Assembly: GCA_028873155.1 (NCBI GenBank)
Contig: JAGWML010000156.1
Location: forward strand, 1 to 7,164
DNA length: 7,164 nucleotides
From: Acidobacteriota bacterium
GTDB taxonomy: Bacteria > Acidobacteriota > Terriglobia > Terriglobales > Acidobacteriaceae
Reading direction: 5' to 3'
Position numbers and translations under genes: made by a program. Below are positions 1 to 5,883 of this stretch, one piece after another (within the stretch, counting starts at the first letter, position 1; every line of letters begins with the position of its first letter). A model generated the notes under the pieces. The model saw only the letters and a list, made by a program, of their open reading frames with translations. It had not been told where the DNA came from and did no database searches.

Positions 1-722
1 ATGGGATCTCCTTCGAGAATGGGCGAATGACTGTTGACTCCGGCCACGGTAAGCCCGTAAAGCAGAGCGCGAGAGGCCTTCCAGCCGAAGTTCATGCCCC
101 AGCTCACCCACAGCGCGCGTGTGCGGAGATAGGCGATGGAGAGCACGAGTCCAAAGACCAGGGAGACGGCGATGCTGGCGTGGCTGGCGCCGGGCTGCAT
201 GGCCTGCACCACGGCGTAAAAAGCGGCAAAGCCCAGCGTGGCGGCAACCGGTCCCACGCTCTGCTCGAAGCGCTGAAAGCCATACCCGCGAAAGGCCATC
301 TCCTCCGCGAGAGTCGCGAAGAAGAAGAATCCAGCGTCAGCCACGAGCCATGCAAATGCAGAGGCATGCAGTGTGAGTGCAATAGCGACACCGCCGACGA
401 GCGCCATGGCCAGCACGCACGCCACAGCGACACCCCAGCCCAGCGCGAGGCCGGTGCCGATTTCTGTAGGCCATCCTTTGCGTGGCGGAAAGCCCTGCTC
501 GCGCATCGGGCGCTTCTGGCGGTCGAAGGTGATGCCGAAGGCTGCATATCCCAGGAAAAGCAGGAAGACCAGCATCGCCTGCTCCAGCAGCGGTTTCAGC
601 GCATCGCTCGCCAGCCCTGTGGCGCTGTGATGCGCGACCGAGCGCGCCAGAAAGAAATAGACGATTGCTGCGATGAACTCAAAGTAAGCGCGCAGGCGAC
701 TTGTGGCGGTGGGTTGAGTCAT
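1..722 (-). CDS. CPBP-family intramembrane protease-like protein, 3' end outside window
   Basis: This is a multi-pass membrane protein of the CPBP (Abi/Rce1-like) family, which holds intramembrane proteases that process prenylated or bacteriocin-type substrates. The 240 visible residues start at ATG 720-722, preceded by AGGAG ten bases upstream, and run off the left edge without a stop. Hydrophobic stretches lie near residues 12-28, 46-64, 90-118, 123-139, 160-175 and 183-199. The family's first motif, EExxxR, is intact as E140-E141-MAF-R145, followed by GYGFQRF. The second motif (FxxxH) aligns with YAVVQ, so Gln173 stands where the metal-ligand His is expected. The third (HxxxN) aligns with NFGWK, placing Asn211 and Lys215 at the His and Asn positions. 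The fold is well supported, but the catalytic residues are atypical, so it may be a non-proteolytic or divergent subfamily. It lies 98 bases downstream of accA on the same strand; no strong promoter of its own is visible. Substrate unknown. Confidence 0.82.
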   Translation of the reverse strand, partial: MTQPTATSRLRAYFEFIAAIVYFFLARSVAHHSATGLASDALKPLLEQAMLVFLLFLGYAAFGITFDRQKRPMREQGFPPRKGWPTEIGTGLALGWGVAVACVLAMALVGGVAIALTLHASAFAWLVADAGFFFFATLAEEMAFRGYGFQRFEQSVGPVAATLGFAAFYAVVQAMQPGASHASIAVSLVFGLVLSIAYLRTRALWVSWGMNFGWKASRALLYGLTVAGVNSHSPILEGDP

Positions 723-726
723 GCAG

Positions 727-754
727 TGCGCTCTCCTGCCCTGGCCTGAGCGCA
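727..754 (-). promoter_or_regulatory. Inverted repeat overlapping the CPBP gene's ribosome binding site
   Basis: A perfect 7-bp inverted repeat, TGCGCTC (727-733) and GAGCGCA (748-754), is separated by 14 bases just upstream of the ATG at 722. On the minus-strand transcript the AGGAG Shine-Dalgarno sequence straddles the loop and the 3' arm, so folding would partly hide the ribosome binding site. There is no U-tract, so it does not look like a terminator. A regulatory role is inferred only from position; a chance repeat in GC-rich DNA is possible. Confidence 0.3.
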
Positions 755-820
755 ATCCTGCAGGCGCATCGGGGACTGGTTCCAATCGGCAGCTTTGACT
801 TGATGCGGACGCAACCGGGG

Positions 821-1663
821 CTAACCTTCCGTGTAGAACTGCGCAATGTTGCGGAATTTGGCCTGGCGCAGCGCAACGAGCTCGTCGATCGACTTTGCCT
901 TCAACTCAGCGAGATGCCTCTTCAGGGCTGACCCCAACAATCCGGCTCCCGTCTCGTGGTCAGCGTGTGCTCCGCCTTCGGGTTCGGCGATAATTTCATC
1001 GACACAACCAAGCGCCGCTACCTCCGGTGCGGAGATCCGCATCGCCTCTGCCGCAAGCTGCTTCTGGTTTGCATCGCGCCACATAATCGCCGCACAGGAT
1101 TCCGGCGTGATGACAAAGTACAGCGCATTCTCAAGAATCAGCACGCGGTCGCTCACGGCCAGTGCAAGCGCGCCGCCTGAGCCGCCTTCTCCGCTGATGA
1201 CCGAGATTGTGGGAACGCGCAAGCGCGCCATCTCGCGAATGTTCCGCGCGATCGCCTCTGCCTGCCCGCGCTCTTCCGCGCCGAGACCCGGGTAAGCGCC
1301 AGGCAGATCAATGAAGCTGAAGATCGGCCTGCCGAACTTTTCTGCAATCTTCATGCAGCGCAGCGCCTTGCGATAGCCCTCCGGGTTGGGCATGCCAAAG
1401 TTGCGCCGCACGCGCTCCTTGGTGTTGCCACCCTTTCGGTTGCCGATGACGAGAACCTCCTCGCCATCCAGCCGCGCCATACCGCACGCCACCGCCTCAT
1501 CGTCACCAAAGGCGCGATCCCCGTGAATCTCGCTGAAGTCGGTAAAGATCCGTTCGATGAAGTCCATCGGATACGGCCGCTGGGGATGGCGGGCCCTCTC
1601 AATCCTGCTCCACGCCGGTGAAACCGCCGCCGCGGGTTTGGATGCTGCTGCCTGTTCGCTCAT
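821..1663 (-). CDS. accA: Acetyl-CoA carboxylase carboxyltransferase subunit alpha
   Basis: AccA pairs with AccD to form the carboxyltransferase half of acetyl-CoA carboxylase. It moves the carboxyl group from carboxybiotin on AccB to acetyl-CoA, giving malonyl-CoA for fatty acid synthesis in the cytoplasm. The 280-residue protein carries the family's blocks in order: ARHPQRPY (24-31), GDRAFGDD (48-55), RRNFGMPNPEGYRKALR (86-102), PGAYPGLGAEERGQAEAIA (121-139) and the oxyanion-hole glycine run GEGGSGGALA (158-167), then EPEGGAH near 227-233. It is about 40 residues shorter than the E. coli protein (319). The helical N-terminal region that normally precedes ARHPQRP is replaced by a roughly 20-residue Ala-rich tail. 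The usual GHQKGR stretch reads GNRKGG (74-79). The ATG at 1661-1663 has only a weak purine-rich site upstream. No accD is visible here, as is common because the two genes are often unlinked. The identification is secure. Confidence 0.97.
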   Translation of the reverse strand: MSEQAAASKPAAAVSPAWSRIERARHPQRPYPMDFIERIFTDFSEIHGDRAFGDDEAVACGMARLDGEEVLVIGNRKGGNTKERVRRNFGMPNPEGYRKALRCMKIAEKFGRPIFSFIDLPGAYPGLGAEERGQAEAIARNIREMARLRVPTISVISGEGGSGGALALAVSDRVLILENALYFVITPESCAAIMWRDANQKQLAAEAMRISAPEVAALGCVDEIIAEPEGGAHADHETGAGLLGSALKRHLAELKAKSIDELVALRQAKFRNIAQFYTEG

Positions 1664-1682
1664 GTTGGTCTCGTGTGGCGCA

Positions 1683-1702
1683 TTCGGGACACAAGCCCCG
1701 AA
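1683..1702 (-). promoter_or_regulatory. Inverted repeat in the accA leader
   Basis: TTCGGG (1683-1688) and CCCGAA (1697-1702) form a 6-bp inverted repeat with an 8-base loop, about 20 bases upstream of the accA start. If transcription begins from the candidate promoter at 1724-1752, this hairpin lies inside the short accA leader. It could be a protein-binding dyad or an RNA hairpin affecting translation. There is no U-tract. It is short enough to occur by chance. Confidence 0.25.
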
Positions 1703-1723
1703 CAGGCCAACCGCACATCTGTG

Positions 1724-1752
1724 ATTCTACGGGTCCGGGCCGGATGGAACAA
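1724..1752 (-). promoter_or_regulatory. Candidate sigma-70-type promoter for accA
   Basis: On the minus strand, TTGTTC (1747-1752) and TAGAAT (1724-1729) are separated by 17 bases. The -10 matches TATAAT at five of six positions and the -35 keeps the TTG core. The start point would fall near 1717, giving a leader of about 54 bases. This is the best promoter-like pair upstream of accA, but it is read by eye only. Confidence 0.4.
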
Positions 1753-1840
1753 ATCGACCGACAATTCCAGCCCGGATTTTGAGTCGCTCGATTCGAATTT
1801 TCAGGCATCGCGGTACGCGAGCCGTGCAGCGGCGCGCAAA

Positions 1841-1849
1841 TGCTATAGT
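1841..1849 (+). promoter_or_regulatory. Candidate extended -10 promoter for the amidase gene
   Basis: TGCTATAGT contains TATAGT (five of six matches to TATAAT), preceded by the TG dinucleotide of an extended -10 element at the right spacing. No recognisable -35 lies 16-18 bases upstream, which is usual for extended -10 promoters. Transcription would start near 1856, giving a leader of about 43 bases before the ATG at 1899. Confidence 0.45.
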
Positions 1850-1855
1850 TTGCTC

Positions 1856-1873
1856 ACCCAATCGAAATTGGGT
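1856..1873 (+). promoter_or_regulatory. Hairpin at the predicted 5' end of the amidase mRNA
   Basis: ACCCAAT (1856-1862) and ATTGGGT (1867-1873) form a perfect 7-bp stem closed by a CGAA tetraloop. It begins almost exactly at the transcription start predicted from the extended -10 box and ends 12 bases before the Shine-Dalgarno site. A 5'-terminal stem-loop in this position could protect the mRNA from decay; as DNA it could also be an operator dyad. The repeat is certain and the function inferred. Confidence 0.45.
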
Positions 1874-1885
1874 CAGGATCTGCCC

Positions 1886-1889
1886 GGAG
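1886..1889 (+). promoter_or_regulatory. Ribosome binding site that sets the amidase start
   Basis: GGAG lies nine bases upstream of the ATG at 1899-1901. The reading frame stays open back to 1779, but only the 1899 start has this site and gives a protein beginning directly with a twin-arginine signal peptide. Confidence 0.6.
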
Positions 1890-1898
1890 TCAGAACAC

Positions 1899-3698
1899 AT
1901 GTCCGCATCGCGCAGAGAGTTTGTCGCCCTCGGTTCCATGGGGCTTTTGGGAACTGCAATGGCTGGCGGCGCCCAGACGCCTACGCAACAATCGGAGACG
2001 CCGGGCGCTCCGCCGGCCTTCGGCACTTCGCCCGCCGTGGGACCGGAAGTCTCGACCGGCACCTTCAAGGAAGCCGAGAAGCTGATGCAGGTCGAGATGA
2101 AAGAGGCCGACCTGGCTGAAGCGGCCGCGAACTGGCGCGAGCAGATGGCGCCCGTCTATGAGCGCCGCGTGGGGCCGCGCAAGCTCGCACTTGAATCGAC
2201 GCTGCACCCGGCTACCACGTGGAATCCGGCATTACCCGGCTTCAGCACTGGCATGCCGGCCGCCGATCGATTCGAGCGCAGCACGGACGCGCATCGCCCC
2301 CTGCCGGCAACCGACGAAGAGATCGCCTATGCGCCGGTGACGCAGCAATCGCGCTGGATCGAGAGCCGGCAACTCACGTCAGAACGCTTGACGCAGATTT
2401 ACTTGAAGCGCATCGAGAAGTTTGATCCGCAACTGCGTTGCGTCATCACCCTGTTGCGCGAACCTGCGCTGCAGCGGGCGCGCAAAGCAGACGCGGAGAT
2501 CGCCGGAGGACACTATCGCGGACCTCTGCACGGCATTCCCTGGGGAGCGAAAGACCTGCTCGATACAGCGGGCATTCGCACCACCTATGGCGCGGAGCCC
2601 TATCGCGATCGTGTCCCGGTGGAAGACAGCGCCGTGGTGAAGCGGCTCAACGCAGCTGGCGCGGTCTTGATTGCCAAGCTCAGCATGGGCGGGCTGGCGT
2701 TGAACGACATCTGGTTCGGCGGGCAGACAATGAATCCATGGCTGCTCGAAGAGGGTTCGTCGGGTTCAAGCGCAGGCCCCGGCGCGGCAACTGCAGCAGG
2801 CCTGGTTGGCTTCGCCATCGGCAGTGAGACCGGCGGCAGCATCGTCAGCCCTTCCATGCGCTGCGGCGTCACTGGCCTGCGCCCCACGTTTGGCCGCGTG
2901 CCACGTAGCGGCGCGATGACGCTCTGCTGGTCTCTCGACAAGCTCGGCCCCATGGCACGATGCATTGAAGACACAATGATCGTACTGAATGCGATCTATG
3001 GTTCTGACGCGGGCGACGTCGATTGTGTGCCCAGCCGGCTCGCCTTCGACGCGCAGGCCAACATCGGCGGTCTCCGCGTGGGCTACTTCCCTGCATGGAT
3101 GAAGGAGAGCCCCGCAACCGAAGTGGACCGTGCCGCACTGGGGACCGTGAAGAAGCTAGGCATGATGCCCGTCGAGGTCTCACTGCCCGACTGGCCCTAC
3201 GACTCGCTCAACCTGATTCTCTTTGCCGAAGCAGCGGCCGCGTTTGAAGAACTTACGCTGAGCGGCGAGCTGGATGAACTGAAGATGCAGGTGCCGGACG
3301 CGTGGCCCAACGTCTTCCGACAGTCGCGCTTTCTTTCCGCGGCGGACCTAGTGCAGACAGATCGCATGCGGCGCAAAGTGGCTCTGGAGATGGCGCGGCT
3401 CTTCCAGACCGTCGACCTTCTGCTTGTTCCGTCGTTGCGCGACGAGATGCTGGTCATTACCAACGCCACCGGGCATCCGTCGCTAACCTTCCGAGCAGGA
3501 TTTGTTGAGGTTTCGGAGGCGCGGAGCGACTGGGCGCCGGATCCGAAGCATCCGCTTCCAAAGTTCTCTCCACCGCGCCGCGTGCCGCACGGAGTCACGC
3601 TGATCGGCAGGCTTTTCGATGAAGGAACCCTCGCTCAGGCTGGCCTTGCCATGGAGCACGCATTCGGCGTGGCGGCGGAACATCCGCCGGCGTTCTAG
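1899..3698 (+). CDS. Tat-exported amidase-signature family hydrolase
   Basis: This is a member of the amidase signature family, Ser-cisSer-Lys hydrolases that cleave carboxamides (the GatA/FAAH/peptide amidase superfamily). The 599-residue protein starts MSASRREFVALGSMG: SRREFV fits the twin-arginine motif and is followed by a hydrophobic core and a likely cleavage site after AMA (residues 20-22), so export of the folded enzyme is expected. A Pro-rich linker (27-50) and a helical segment of about 90 residues precede the catalytic domain, making it longer than typical members of about 470-500. The triad is complete: Lys218 in GIPWGAKDLLDT, cis-Ser290 in SGSSAGPG and nucleophile Ser314 in SETGGSIVSPS. 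The 24-residue spacing between the two serines is the family's usual value. The C-terminal GVTLIGRLFDEGTLAQAG (565-582) is also characteristic. It has its own candidate promoter, is divergent from accA and convergent with the exporter operon. Substrate cannot be read from sequence; the export signal argues against GatA itself, which is cytoplasmic. Confidence 0.9.
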   Translation: MSASRREFVALGSMGLLGTAMAGGAQTPTQQSETPGAPPAFGTSPAVGPEVSTGTFKEAEKLMQVEMKEADLAEAAANWREQMAPVYERRVGPRKLALESTLHPATTWNPALPGFSTGMPAADRFERSTDAHRPLPATDEEIAYAPVTQQSRWIESRQLTSERLTQIYLKRIEKFDPQLRCVITLLREPALQRARKADAEIAGGHYRGPLHGIPWGAKDLLDTAGIRTTYGAEPYRDRVPVEDSAVVKRLNAAGAVLIAKLSMGGLALNDIWFGGQTMNPWLLEEGSSGSSAGPGAATAAGLVGFAIGSETGGSIVSPSMRCGVTGLRPTFGRVPRSGAMTLCWSLDKLGPMARCIEDTMIVLNAIYGSDAGDVDCVPSRLAFDAQANIGGLRVGYFPAWMKESPATEVDRAALGTVKKLGMMPVEVSLPDWPYDSLNLILFAEAAAAFEELTLSGELDELKMQVPDAWPNVFRQSRFLSAADLVQTDRMRRKVALEMARLFQTVDLLLVPSLRDEMLVITNATGHPSLTFRAGFVEVSEARSDWAPDPKHPLPKFSPPRRVPHGVTLIGRLFDEGTLAQAGLAMEHAFGVAAEHPPAF

Positions 3699-4309
3699 CG
3701 CCGTGCGGCCTTCTGGGTTGCTGTCACGGGCCGAATTGCAAACGCCCGGCAAAATGCCTCTGCAACCTTGGGACCAAGCTCAGGCCGATTGTGCGGATCG
3801 TCTTTCGAGAAGATATGCACATAGAGCATCGGACCGAGCAAGAGCGCGAGCGATGTATCGAGTTCGAGGCCAGGCGGCAATTGGCCGCGTTGAATTCCGC
3901 GCTCGAGAATGCGCCGCAGAGAGTTTCGCGGCGGTTCTGTGACGCGCTGCCGCCATGCACGGCCAAATGCCTGATGCACGGCACTGTACGCAATGAGCGC
4001 AGGAGTGATGCGCCTGCGTTCCTCATCGAAATCGTTGGGCGGCCTGCGGCAGAGGACCGCGGCCAGGTCACCACAAAGGTCGCCGGTATCTGCCTCTTCC
4101 CGCTCGCGATCCAGCCCGTGCACAAACACCATCACCTCCATCAGCAGGTCTTCCTTGTCTGCCCAATGGTTGTAGATGGTGGCTTTGCTCACGCCGGCCG
4201 CGCGGGAGATCGCATCCATGCTCGCCCCTTCGATGCCGCGCGCGGCAAACAAATCGAGCGCCGCGCGCAAAATGCGCTGATGGGCTTCGAGGCTGCGGGT
4301 GCGCGCCAT
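3695..4309 (-). CDS. TetR-family transcriptional regulator of the exporter operon
   Basis: This is a ligand-responsive DNA-binding repressor of the TetR/AcrR family, 204 residues, which is the usual size. The N-terminal helix ILRAALDLFAARG (13-25) and the helix-turn-helix DAISRAAGVSKATIYNHWADKEDLL (32-56 in two helices) are textbook TetR. The C-terminal half, with RRITPALIAYSA near 99-110 and an LERGIQRGQLPPGLELD stretch near 135-151, resembles the TetR_C_11-type ligand-binding domain. The ATG at 4307-4309 is chosen because the homologous part begins here and it follows the permease stop (4311-4313) by a single base; a longer frame to 4402 would run into the permease gene. It is the last gene of the ATPase-permease-regulator operon and probably represses it through the palindrome at 5867-5883. 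Its TAG stop shares CTAG with the amidase stop. The inducing ligand is unknown. Confidence 0.92.
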   Translation of the reverse strand: MARTRSLEAHQRILRAALDLFAARGIEGASMDAISRAAGVSKATIYNHWADKEDLLMEVMVFVHGLDREREEADTGDLCGDLAAVLCRRPPNDFDEERRRITPALIAYSAVHQAFGRAWRQRVTEPPRNSLRRILERGIQRGQLPPGLELDTSLALLLGPMLYVHIFSKDDPHNRPELGPKVAEAFCRAFAIRPVTATQKAARR

Positions 4310-4310
4310 C

Positions 4311-5057
4311 TCAGATCTCGATCTTGGAAAAGCGGTGCGCGCCAACCACCAGCAAAACCGCGCCCACGCTTGCCAGCACGATCGCATCGGTTCGCGCGCC
4401 AAAGTGCGACAGCCCCAGCAGGGCAGACCGCATGCCGTCGATCCCGTAGGTCAGAGGATCGACCGCTGTGGCCACTCTCAGCGCCAGGGGCAGGCCATTC
4501 AAAGGAAACAACGCGCCCGACAAAAAGAAAATCGGCATCACCAGAAAGTTCATGATGAGCTGAAAACCCTGCATGTCCTGCAGGCTTGACCCAATCGCCA
4601 CGCCCAGCGCCGCAAAGACAATCGCAATCAGCACCATAAACAGCAGCGCCACCGGGATCATCATCAGATGTTGCGGACGGAATCCTGCGATCACACAGAC
4701 CGCAGTCACCAGCAATCCCTGCACGATGGACACGGTTGCGCCGCCCAGCGTGCGGCCGGCCATGATCTGCAGGCGCGGCACCGGCGCCACCAGCGTCTCT
4801 TTCAGAAAGCCAAATTGGCGGTCCCACAGGAGTCCGAGCCCGGAGAAGATCGACGAGAACAGCACCGTCATGGAAATCACGCCCGGAGCCACAAACTGGA
4901 AATAGCTGCCGTTCCCCGCTCGTTGAAAGACAGGCCCAAGGCCGAAGCCCAGAACGAGCAGATACAGCATTGGCTGGCCCAGCGAGGCCACTATCTGCGC
5001 CCGCGAGCGGACGTACCGCTTCAACTCCCGCAGCCAGAGAATATAGATCGCCCTCAT
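4311..5057 (-). CDS. ABC-2 type exporter permease (DrrB-like)
   Basis: This is the membrane subunit of an ABC-2 exporter, 248 residues with six probable transmembrane segments near 22-42, 56-77, 108-126, 132-154, 166-186 and 226-244. Between the second and third segments lies the family's cytoplasmic motif region, DRQFGFLKETLVAPVPR (79-95), which contacts the ATPase. PIFFLSGALFPLNGLP (175-190) and AVDPLTYGIDGMR (198-210) are typical of the DrrB/NodJ group. The ATG at 5055-5057 overlaps the ATPase stop as ATGA and has GGAGG six bases upstream. A GTG at 5075 is in frame but would place this Shine-Dalgarno inside the gene, so the shorter form is preferred. With the upstream ATPase it should form a pump of two ATPases and two permeases in the inner membrane, exporting a drug-like or lipid-like molecule. 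The substrate cannot be predicted. Confidence 0.93.
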   Translation of the reverse strand: MRAIYILWLRELKRYVRSRAQIVASLGQPMLYLLVLGFGLGPVFQRAGNGSYFQFVAPGVISMTVLFSSIFSGLGLLWDRQFGFLKETLVAPVPRLQIMAGRTLGGATVSIVQGLLVTAVCVIAGFRPQHLMMIPVALLFMVLIAIVFAALGVAIGSSLQDMQGFQLIMNFLVMPIFFLSGALFPLNGLPLALRVATAVDPLTYGIDGMRSALLGLSHFGARTDAIVLASVGAVLLVVGAHRFSKIEI

Positions 5058-5848
5058 CGCCTGCCTCCGCTCCACATACGCGCAAACTGCCGCATCTGGT
5101 CCGTACCGCTCGCGCTTTCGTCACGAATGGTTGTGCCAGTCAGCGCGAGAAATGCCTCTTCCAGGCTCTGCGCACCCGTCTGCTCTTTAATCTGCTGTGG
5201 CGTTCCCTGCGCAACCAGCCTGCCATGGTCAATCACACCGATGCGATGCGCAACGCGGTCCGCTTCATCCATGTAATGCGTGGTGAGGAAGACGGTCACC
5301 TTCTCGGCCTCGTTCACCTTCTTCACATGGTTCCAGAGCTGATTGCGGCTCTGCGGATCGAGGCCGAGAGTGGGTTCATCAAGAAAAAGAATGCGCGGCG
5401 TGTGCAGAAATCCTCGGGCAATCTCCAGGCGCCGCTTCATGCCGCCAGAGAACTTCTTCACCTGCTCCTTGCGCCGCTCCCACAGTTCAAAGAGCTTGAG
5501 CAGTTCTTCCATGCGTTGGCGTCGCTGCCGGTGCGGCACATGGTAGAGCACACCGTGCACTTCCATGTTTTCCCAGGCCGTCAGGTCGCCGTCCAGGCTC
5601 GGATCCTGAAAGACAATCCCGAACCGCTTGCGCGCTTCGTTCTGATGGGTTTGTGGGTCCAGCCCGTCCAGTTCAATGGCGCCGCTTGTAGGCCGCAGCA
5701 GCGTCGTCAGCATTTTGATGGTGGTCGTTTTCCCCGCACCATTGGGACCGAGGAACGCGAAAATCTCCCCGCGCTCCACATCGAATGAGACATCATTCAC
5801 CGCAGTGAAGGCACCAAAGGACTTCACAAGATTGCGCACACGGATCAC
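5054..5848 (-). CDS. ABC transporter ATP-binding protein (DrrA-like)
   Basis: This is the nucleotide-binding subunit that powers the downstream ABC-2 permease. All ATPase elements are present in the 264-residue protein: Walker A GPNGAGKT (34-41), Q-loop Gln81 in FQDPSLD, signature FSGGMKRR (133-140), Walker B ILFLDEP (153-159), D-loop GLD (162-164) and the H-loop His191 in TTHYMDEAD. The C-terminal SLEEAFLALTG (228-238) is typical of the daunorubicin-resistance (DrrA) group. The start is placed at the GTG 5846-5848 because a perfect AGGAGG lies six bases upstream and homologues usually begin with IRVRNLVKSFG. Two upstream in-frame ATGs (5864-5866, 5870-5872) lack a ribosome site and lie at or before the predicted transcription start. 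First gene of the operon; the stop overlaps the permease start by four bases, so translation is probably coupled. Confidence 0.94.
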   Translation of the reverse strand: MIRVRNLVKSFGAFTAVNDVSFDVERGEIFAFLGPNGAGKTTTIKMLTTLLRPTSGAIELDGLDPQTHQNEARKRFGIVFQDPSLDGDLTAWENMEVHGVLYHVPHRQRRQRMEELLKLFELWERRKEQVKKFSGGMKRRLEIARGFLHTPRILFLDEPTLGLDPQSRNQLWNHVKKVNEAEKVTVFLTTHYMDEADRVAHRIGVIDHGRLVAQGTPQQIKEQTGAQSLEEAFLALTGTTIRDESASGTDQMRQFARMWSGGRR

Positions 5849-5854
5849 GAGCGA

Positions 5855-5860
5855 CCTCCT
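5855..5860 (-). promoter_or_regulatory. AGGAGG ribosome binding site deciding a GTG start
   Basis: A perfect AGGAGG lies six bases upstream of the GTG at 5848 and inside the longer reading frame that would begin at ATG 5872 or 5866. Its position is the main reason for choosing the GTG start of the exporter ATPase. Confidence 0.75.
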
Positions 5861-5866
5861 GACCAT

Positions 5867-5883
5867 AACCATACTGTACGGTT
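5867..5883. promoter_or_regulatory. Probable TetR operator of the exporter operon
   Basis: On the minus strand the 17-mer AACCgTACaGTAtGGTT is an imperfect palindrome: seven of eight base pairs are symmetric about the central A at 5875. It covers the -10 region of the exporter promoter, so a bound dimer would block RNA polymerase. An overlapping dyad, ACTGaACcGTaCAGT (5873-5887, six of seven pairs), suggests the site could take two shifted dimers, as some TetR proteins do. Size, symmetry and position fit TetR operators. That the operon's own TetR binds it is inferred from linkage. Confidence 0.6.

Noticed and set aside
27..749. Open frame of 240 codons on the plus strand
   Set aside because: It lies antisense to the CPBP gene, is low-complexity and charged with no recognisable domain, and the minus-strand frame shows clear membrane segments and the EExxxR motif.
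723..820. Possible terminator or promoter between accA and the CPBP gene
   Set aside because: No GC-rich stem with a T-tract and no convincing -35/-10 pair is visible on the minus strand, apart from the hairpin at 727-754 already reported.
1779..1898. Longer amidase start upstream of 1899
   Set aside because: The added 40 residues are Arg-rich, start at TTG without a ribosome site and would put the Tat signal inside the protein; the predicted transcript starts near 1856.
3699..3760. Search for a terminator beyond the amidase stop
   Set aside because: This stretch is TetR coding sequence and shows no stem followed by a T-run.
4310..4402. Extended TetR start inside the permease gene
   Set aside because: The extra 31 residues are Trp/Arg-rich with no family match, and the ATG at 4309 directly follows the permease stop.
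3791..4555. Open frame of 254 codons on the plus strand
   Set aside because: It is antisense to the TetR and permease genes, whose proteins are clearly recognisable; long shadow frames are expected in GC-rich DNA.
4189..5124. Open frame of 311 codons on the minus strand
   Set aside because: It is a frame-shifted shadow of the permease and TetR genes with no family motifs, Gly/Ala/Arg-rich as expected from GC bias.
4970..5788. Open frame of 272 codons on the plus strand
   Set aside because: It is antisense to the exporter ATPase, which has a full set of Walker, signature and H-loop motifs.
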